NCBI GenBank assembly: GCA_035536775.1
Contig: DATLNM010000045.1
Coordinates: 1-64,000, forward strand
DNA: 64,000 nucleotides
Reading direction: 5' to 3'
DNA from: DATLNM01 sp035536775
GTDB lineage: Bacteria > Actinomycetota > CADDZG01 > WHSQ01
Shown here: piece by piece, positions 60,928 through 64,000 of the stretch
Layout: each line of letters opens with the position of its first letter
How positions within the stretch are numbered: the stretch's first letter is position 1
Program-made: the position numbers and the translations under genes
Notes under the pieces: generated by a model
Told to the model about the DNA's origin: nothing
The model's input: the letters and a program-made list of their open reading frames with translations, nothing else
Databases searched by the model: none

Positions 60928-62272
60928 GGAGCTTGTCGAGGCGGAAGCCGATCGATACGTCGGGTGGCTTACCGAAGCTTGCTCGATACCTTCGCTCGCG
61001 GGGCGGCCCGAGGATCTTGCCGCGATGGCTGCCTGGGTCGAGGACCGCTTCCGGGAGCTCGGCGGCGAGCCCGAGCGCCTGACGATCCAGGGCGCGCCGG
61101 ACGCGCTCTTGTGCACATTCGGCGAGGGCGCTCGCTCGGTCTTGATCTACGACCACTACGACGTCCAACCGGTCGATCCGATCGAGCTCTGGGAGTCGGA
61201 ACCCTTCACACCAAAGATCCGCGACGGCATCTTCTTCGCACGGGGGGCGGCAGACAACAAGGGCGACCTGGTCGCGCGCCTTGCGGGTCTCGAGGTCTAC
61301 CAGAAGCTGCACGGCGATCTGCCCGTCCGAGTCAAGTTCTTCGTCGAGGGTGAAGAAGAAACCGGCTCGAAGTCGTTCGAGGACCTCGTGCACACGTACG
61401 GAGAACGGCTCGCCGCCGACGGCTGCATCTGGGAGGGCATGGGCATCGACCACGCCGGGCGGCCGGAGTTCGTGTTCGGAGCCAAGGGTCTCGCATATGT
61501 CGAGCTCACTTATCGAGGGCTGAACGACGATCAGCACTCGTCACTCGCGGTGGTGGTTCCGAGCCCCGTGTGGCATCTCGTCGAAGCACTGTCGACGCTG
61601 CGCAGCCCGGACGGCAGGGTTCTGATCGACGGGTTCTATGACGACGTCGTTGCACCCACAGCTGCGGACGAAGAGCTCCTGGCCGCGCTGCCGTTCGAAG
61701 AAGACGCAGAGCGCAAGCGCCTCGGGGTCGAGAACTTCGTCGGGGGCGACAGCGGTATAGATCTCTTGCGGCGCTACTACTTCGAGCCAACATGCAACAT
61801 CGCAGGGATCGATGCGGGATTCACGGTTCCCGGCGCGTCCAAGACCGTGCTTCCTAAAGAGGCCCTGGCCAAGCTCGACATGCGTCTGGTGCCCAACCAA
61901 GACCCCACCGACATCTTCGCCAAGTTGAGGCGCCATCTCGACGCGCGAGGCTTTGGCGACATCGATATCAAGGAGTTCTCCGCGGAGCACCCCGTCCGAT
62001 CCCCTGCCGACTCACTGATAGCGCGCGCCGCGATCGAGGCCGCGGATGTCTTCGACGCGCCGAGCGCGGTGTCGCCGTTAATGATCGGCACCGGCCCGAT
62101 GTACCCGATCGCGCACACCCTCGGCATCCCCACCGTGTCCCCGGCTGGCGTGCACCGTCCCGACTCCAACATCCATGCGCCGAACGAGAACTGCCGCGTC
62201 GACGACTTCTTGAAGATCGTCGAATACACCGTTCGTTGGATCGAACGGTTCGCAGAGGTAGCGGACTCTTAG
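60896..62272 (+). CDS. M20-family zinc dipeptidase
   Basis: A 458-residue M20/ArgE-type metallopeptidase. Metal ligands are seen in YDHYDVQP (His, Asp), GAADNKGDL (Asp), EGEEETGS (Glu pair) and NIHAPNE (His near the C-terminus). A dimerisation domain lies in the middle. The start is TTG at 60896, overlapping the sigma-like gene by 32 bases; no ATG or GTG starts near the conserved N-terminus. The substrate is probably a dipeptide or N-acyl amino acid. Its stop overlaps the convergent cyclophilin stop by four bases. Confidence 0.92.
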   Translation: MAGSFLIATARELVEAEADRYVGWLTEACSIPSLAGRPEDLAAMAAWVEDRFRELGGEPERLTIQGAPDALLCTFGEGARSVLIYDHYDVQPVDPIELWESEPFTPKIRDGIFFARGAADNKGDLVARLAGLEVYQKLHGDLPVRVKFFVEGEEETGSKSFEDLVHTYGERLAADGCIWEGMGIDHAGRPEFVFGAKGLAYVELTYRGLNDDQHSSLAVVVPSPVWHLVEALSTLRSPDGRVLIDGFYDDVVAPTAADEELLAALPFEEDAERKRLGVENFVGGDSGIDLLRRYYFEPTCNIAGIDAGFTVPGASKTVLPKEALAKLDMRLVPNQDPTDIFAKLRRHLDARGFGDIDIKEFSAEHPVRSPADSLIARAAIEAADVFDAPSAVSPLMIGTGPMYPIAHTLGIPTVSPAGVHRPDSNIHAPNENCRVDDFLKIVEYTVRWIERFAEVADS

Positions 62273-62784
62273 CTCTCGGTCACCTCGACGCGCTCGATGA
62301 TCACGTCGTCCACAGGCCTGTCGCCCGCGCCTACCGGGACGAGCGATATCGCCTCCACGACATCCATGCCCTCGGTGACCTCGCCGAAGATCGTGTGCTT
62401 ACCGTTCAACCATTTCGGCGTCGAGGTCGTCACGAAGAACTGGGACCCGTTGCTGTTGGGGCCGGCATTCGCCATCGCGAGCAACCCCGTTCGATCGAAC
62501 TTAGGCCCGCCCGGCGGACACTCGTCCTCGAAGCGGTAACCGGGTCCCCCCCGGCCCGTGCCTTCAGGGTCGCCACCTTGGATCATGAAGTCCTTGATCA
62601 CCCGGTGGAAGACCGTCCCGTTGTAGAGCGGCTCGGTCTTGCGCTGACCGTCGCGCGGGTCCTTCCACTCGCGCTTGCCCGTCGCGAGGTCTACGAAGTT
62701 GGCAACGGTGATCGGCGCGTGCTCAGGCATCAGCCGAACCTTGAAGTTGCCCTTGTTGGTGAAGAAGGTTGCCTCTGCAGCCAT
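62269..62784 (-). CDS. Peptidyl-prolyl isomerase, cyclophilin type
   Basis: A 171-residue cytoplasmic cyclophilin. The catalytic core FHRVIKDFMIQGGDP (15 residues) and GSQFFVTT are present; no signal peptide. ATG at 62784 starts MAAEATFFTNKGNF; the upstream frame overlaps the GGDEF gene. It catalyses proline isomerisation in protein folding. Convergent with the M20 gene, and 31 bases downstream of the GGDEF gene. Confidence 0.95.
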   Translation of the reverse strand: MAAEATFFTNKGNFKVRLMPEHAPITVANFVDLATGKREWKDPRDGQRKTEPLYNGTVFHRVIKDFMIQGGDPEGTGRGGPGYRFEDECPPGGPKFDRTGLLAMANAGPNSNGSQFFVTTSTPKWLNGKHTIFGEVTEGMDVVEAISLVPVGAGDRPVDDVIIERVEVTES

Positions 62785-62815
62785 GTGCTCCCCCGTTCGC
62801 TCAGAAAAGGGGAGT

Positions 62816-64000
62816 CTAAGACCGCCTGACTTCGGCTTTGCCGGCGAGCTCGCCCATCTCGACCTCGAGATGCCCGTGCATCCCCGCCTCGTAGAGGGCG
62901 AATCTGTCCTCTGGCTGGCGCTTGGCTTCGTACATCGCGACATCGGCGCGACGCAGCAACCCCTCGATGTCGACGTCATCGGCAGCTGAGACAACGATGC
63001 CGATACTGCCGGCCGTGGCGATCTGCTGGCGACCGATGCGGATCGGCGGCCGCAGACTTTCGATGATGCGTTCGGCGATCATGACCGCTTCGCTCTCCGA
63101 ATGAACCGACTCGAGGAGAACGGCGAACTCGTCGCCTCCCAACCTTGCCGCGGTATCCGACTCGCGCAGACATTCCTCGATCCGGCATGCGACGGCTTCA
63201 AGAAGGCGGTCTCCTGCGGCGTGGCCGAAGCGATCGTTGACGAGCTTGAAGCCGTCGAGGTCCATGATCATCACGCCCAACAGCTCATGCGATCTGCGAT
63301 GACGCGCTAGCGCGTTCTGGAGGCGGTCGGTGAACAACACGCGGTTGGCCAAGCCGGTTAGCGAGTCGTGGAACGCGAGATGGCGCAACTGAACCTCGAG
63401 GACCTTTCGACCATCGAGCGTCGAGCGGAGGATCTTCCCCTGTTCGTCGAGTTCCTGGACCTTGGCCTCAACCTCTCGCACCAGGCCGGACATGCGCGTC
63501 ACGACGAGCAGAAACAGCGCGGTCGAGCCACCGACGATAACGGGGATCTCCAGCGGCTGATTCAGCAGACGCTGGAGGCCAAGGACCGCGGGCGTAAGGA
63601 GGGACACCGCAGCGAGCAAAGTGAGTCTGATACGGCTCAGCCCTGAAGACGATTTCGTTGTCGGCGCAGCAAGCGAGATGACGGTCGGGTGAAGGGCGGC
63701 TGCGCCCATCGCTACATAAGAGATGAGGAACGCCGCGTCGGCCGGATGGCCGGTCTGGTAGATCCCCCCCGTATCGGCCACTCCATAGAGGAGGTCGCCG
63801 ATCAACAGACCGCCTAGACCCGCCAGCAATAGAGCGAACGACATGTTGCGGTGCCCGGGTCCCGCTGTTAACCGAACAGCGAAAGCGACGAGGAGCACAT
63901 CCATCACCGGGTATGCGAGTGCGACCATTTTGCCCGTCAGATCGATGCCTTGGTCGCGCGCTACTGGAGCCATGAACAGGATCCACGTCACCACGCCGAT
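62816..64000 (-). CDS. Membrane diguanylate cyclase (GGDEF), 5' end cut by window
   Basis: At least 394 residues are visible; the frame is open to the window edge, so the true start may lie outside. The N-terminal half has six or more hydrophobic segments, then a short coiled coil (about 172-195) and a GGDEF domain (about 210-375) with RLGGDEFAVLL and the DxLTGLxNR start HDSLTGLANR. All active-site residues for cyclic-di-GMP synthesis are present; no EAL domain follows. No RxxD I-site is clear. It may oppose the HD-GYP phosphodiesterase in the window. Confidence 0.93.
   Translation of the reverse strand: MGVVTWILFMAPVARDQGIDLTGKMVALAYPVMDVLLVAFAVRLTAGPGHRNMSFALLLAGLGGLLIGDLLYGVADTGGIYQTGHPADAAFLISYVAMGAAALHPTVISLAAPTTKSSSGLSRIRLTLLAAVSLLTPAVLGLQRLLNQPLEIPVIVGGSTALFLLVVTRMSGLVREVEAKVQELDEQGKILRSTLDGRKVLEVQLRHLAFHDSLTGLANRVLFTDRLQNALARHRRSHELLGVMIMDLDGFKLVNDRFGHAAGDRLLEAVACRIEECLRESDTAARLGGDEFAVLLESVHSESEAVMIAERIIESLRPPIRIGRQQIATAGSIGIVVSAADDVDIEGLLRRADVAMYEAKRQPEDRFALYEAGMHGHLEVEMGELAGKAEVRRS

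Overview
The window reads as a chromosomal segment of a GC-rich actinobacterium (Actinomycetota), probably a deep-branching or uncultured lineage because no gene is identical to a genus I can name. Supporting signs are the conserved block comEA-comEC-holA-rpsT-lepA-hemW-hrcA-dnaJ-rsmE-mtaB-HIT-phoH-ybeY-era, the ValS and HemW sequence types, extensive ATGA stop/start overlaps, and TANNNT -10 hexamers 6-8 nt before ATG codons without Shine-Dalgarno (leaderless mRNAs). mreBCD-rodA indicates a rod-shaped cell. The window is almost gap-free: no gene-free stretch exceeds 300 bases.

Region 1 (1-2.5 kb): a 12-copy 17-bp tandem repeat, then (all minus) a response regulator, sensor kinase and YjbQ joined by ATGA overlaps. 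Region 2 (2.5-15.5 kb, minus): a cold-shock-like protein, an ABC-2 exporter, era, a CNNM/CBS protein, ybeY, phoH, HIT, mtaB, rsmE, dnaJ and hrcA, with a perfect CIRCE operator at the hrcA promoter; then a zinc-ribbon protein, a GAF/HD-GYP phosphodiesterase and hemW. Region 3 (15.5-18.3 kb): a secreted LVIVD-repeat protein and a flavin monooxygenase lie between hemW and lepA. Region 4 (18.3-25.3 kb): lepA and rpsT diverge from a tiny double leaderless promoter; holA, two small proteins, comEC and comEA follow, then an Eis-like acetyltransferase.

Region 5 (25.3-32.1 kb): leuS, a lipoprotein, a proline-rich membrane-anchored HExxH protein, a PKD protein with a QExxH motif, an acetyltransferase and tRNA-Ala. 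Region 6 (32.1-55 kb, all minus): a 20-gene housekeeping run from tig through clpP, clpX, valS, folC, ndk, the mreB-mreC-mreD-mrdA-rodA elongasome, an RNase E/G, rplU-rpmA, obgE, proB-proA, nadD, a degenerate LCP protein, rsfS and an arginine-rich protein. It unites cell-wall elongation, ribosome assembly, RNA processing and proteolysis.

Region 7 (55-61 kb) is the most accessory part: a secreted subtilisin with PKD and PPC domains, tRNA-Pro, tRNA-Gly, an HNH-type protein whose stop codon abuts the tRNA-Gly 3' end, a secreted BNR-repeat protein, and a divergent sigma-like protein carrying a membrane segment and duplicated Cys repeats. Region 8 (60.9-64 kb): an M20 peptidase, a cyclophilin and a membrane GGDEF protein cut by the window end. 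No CRISPR array, insertion sequence, rRNA or phage module was seen.
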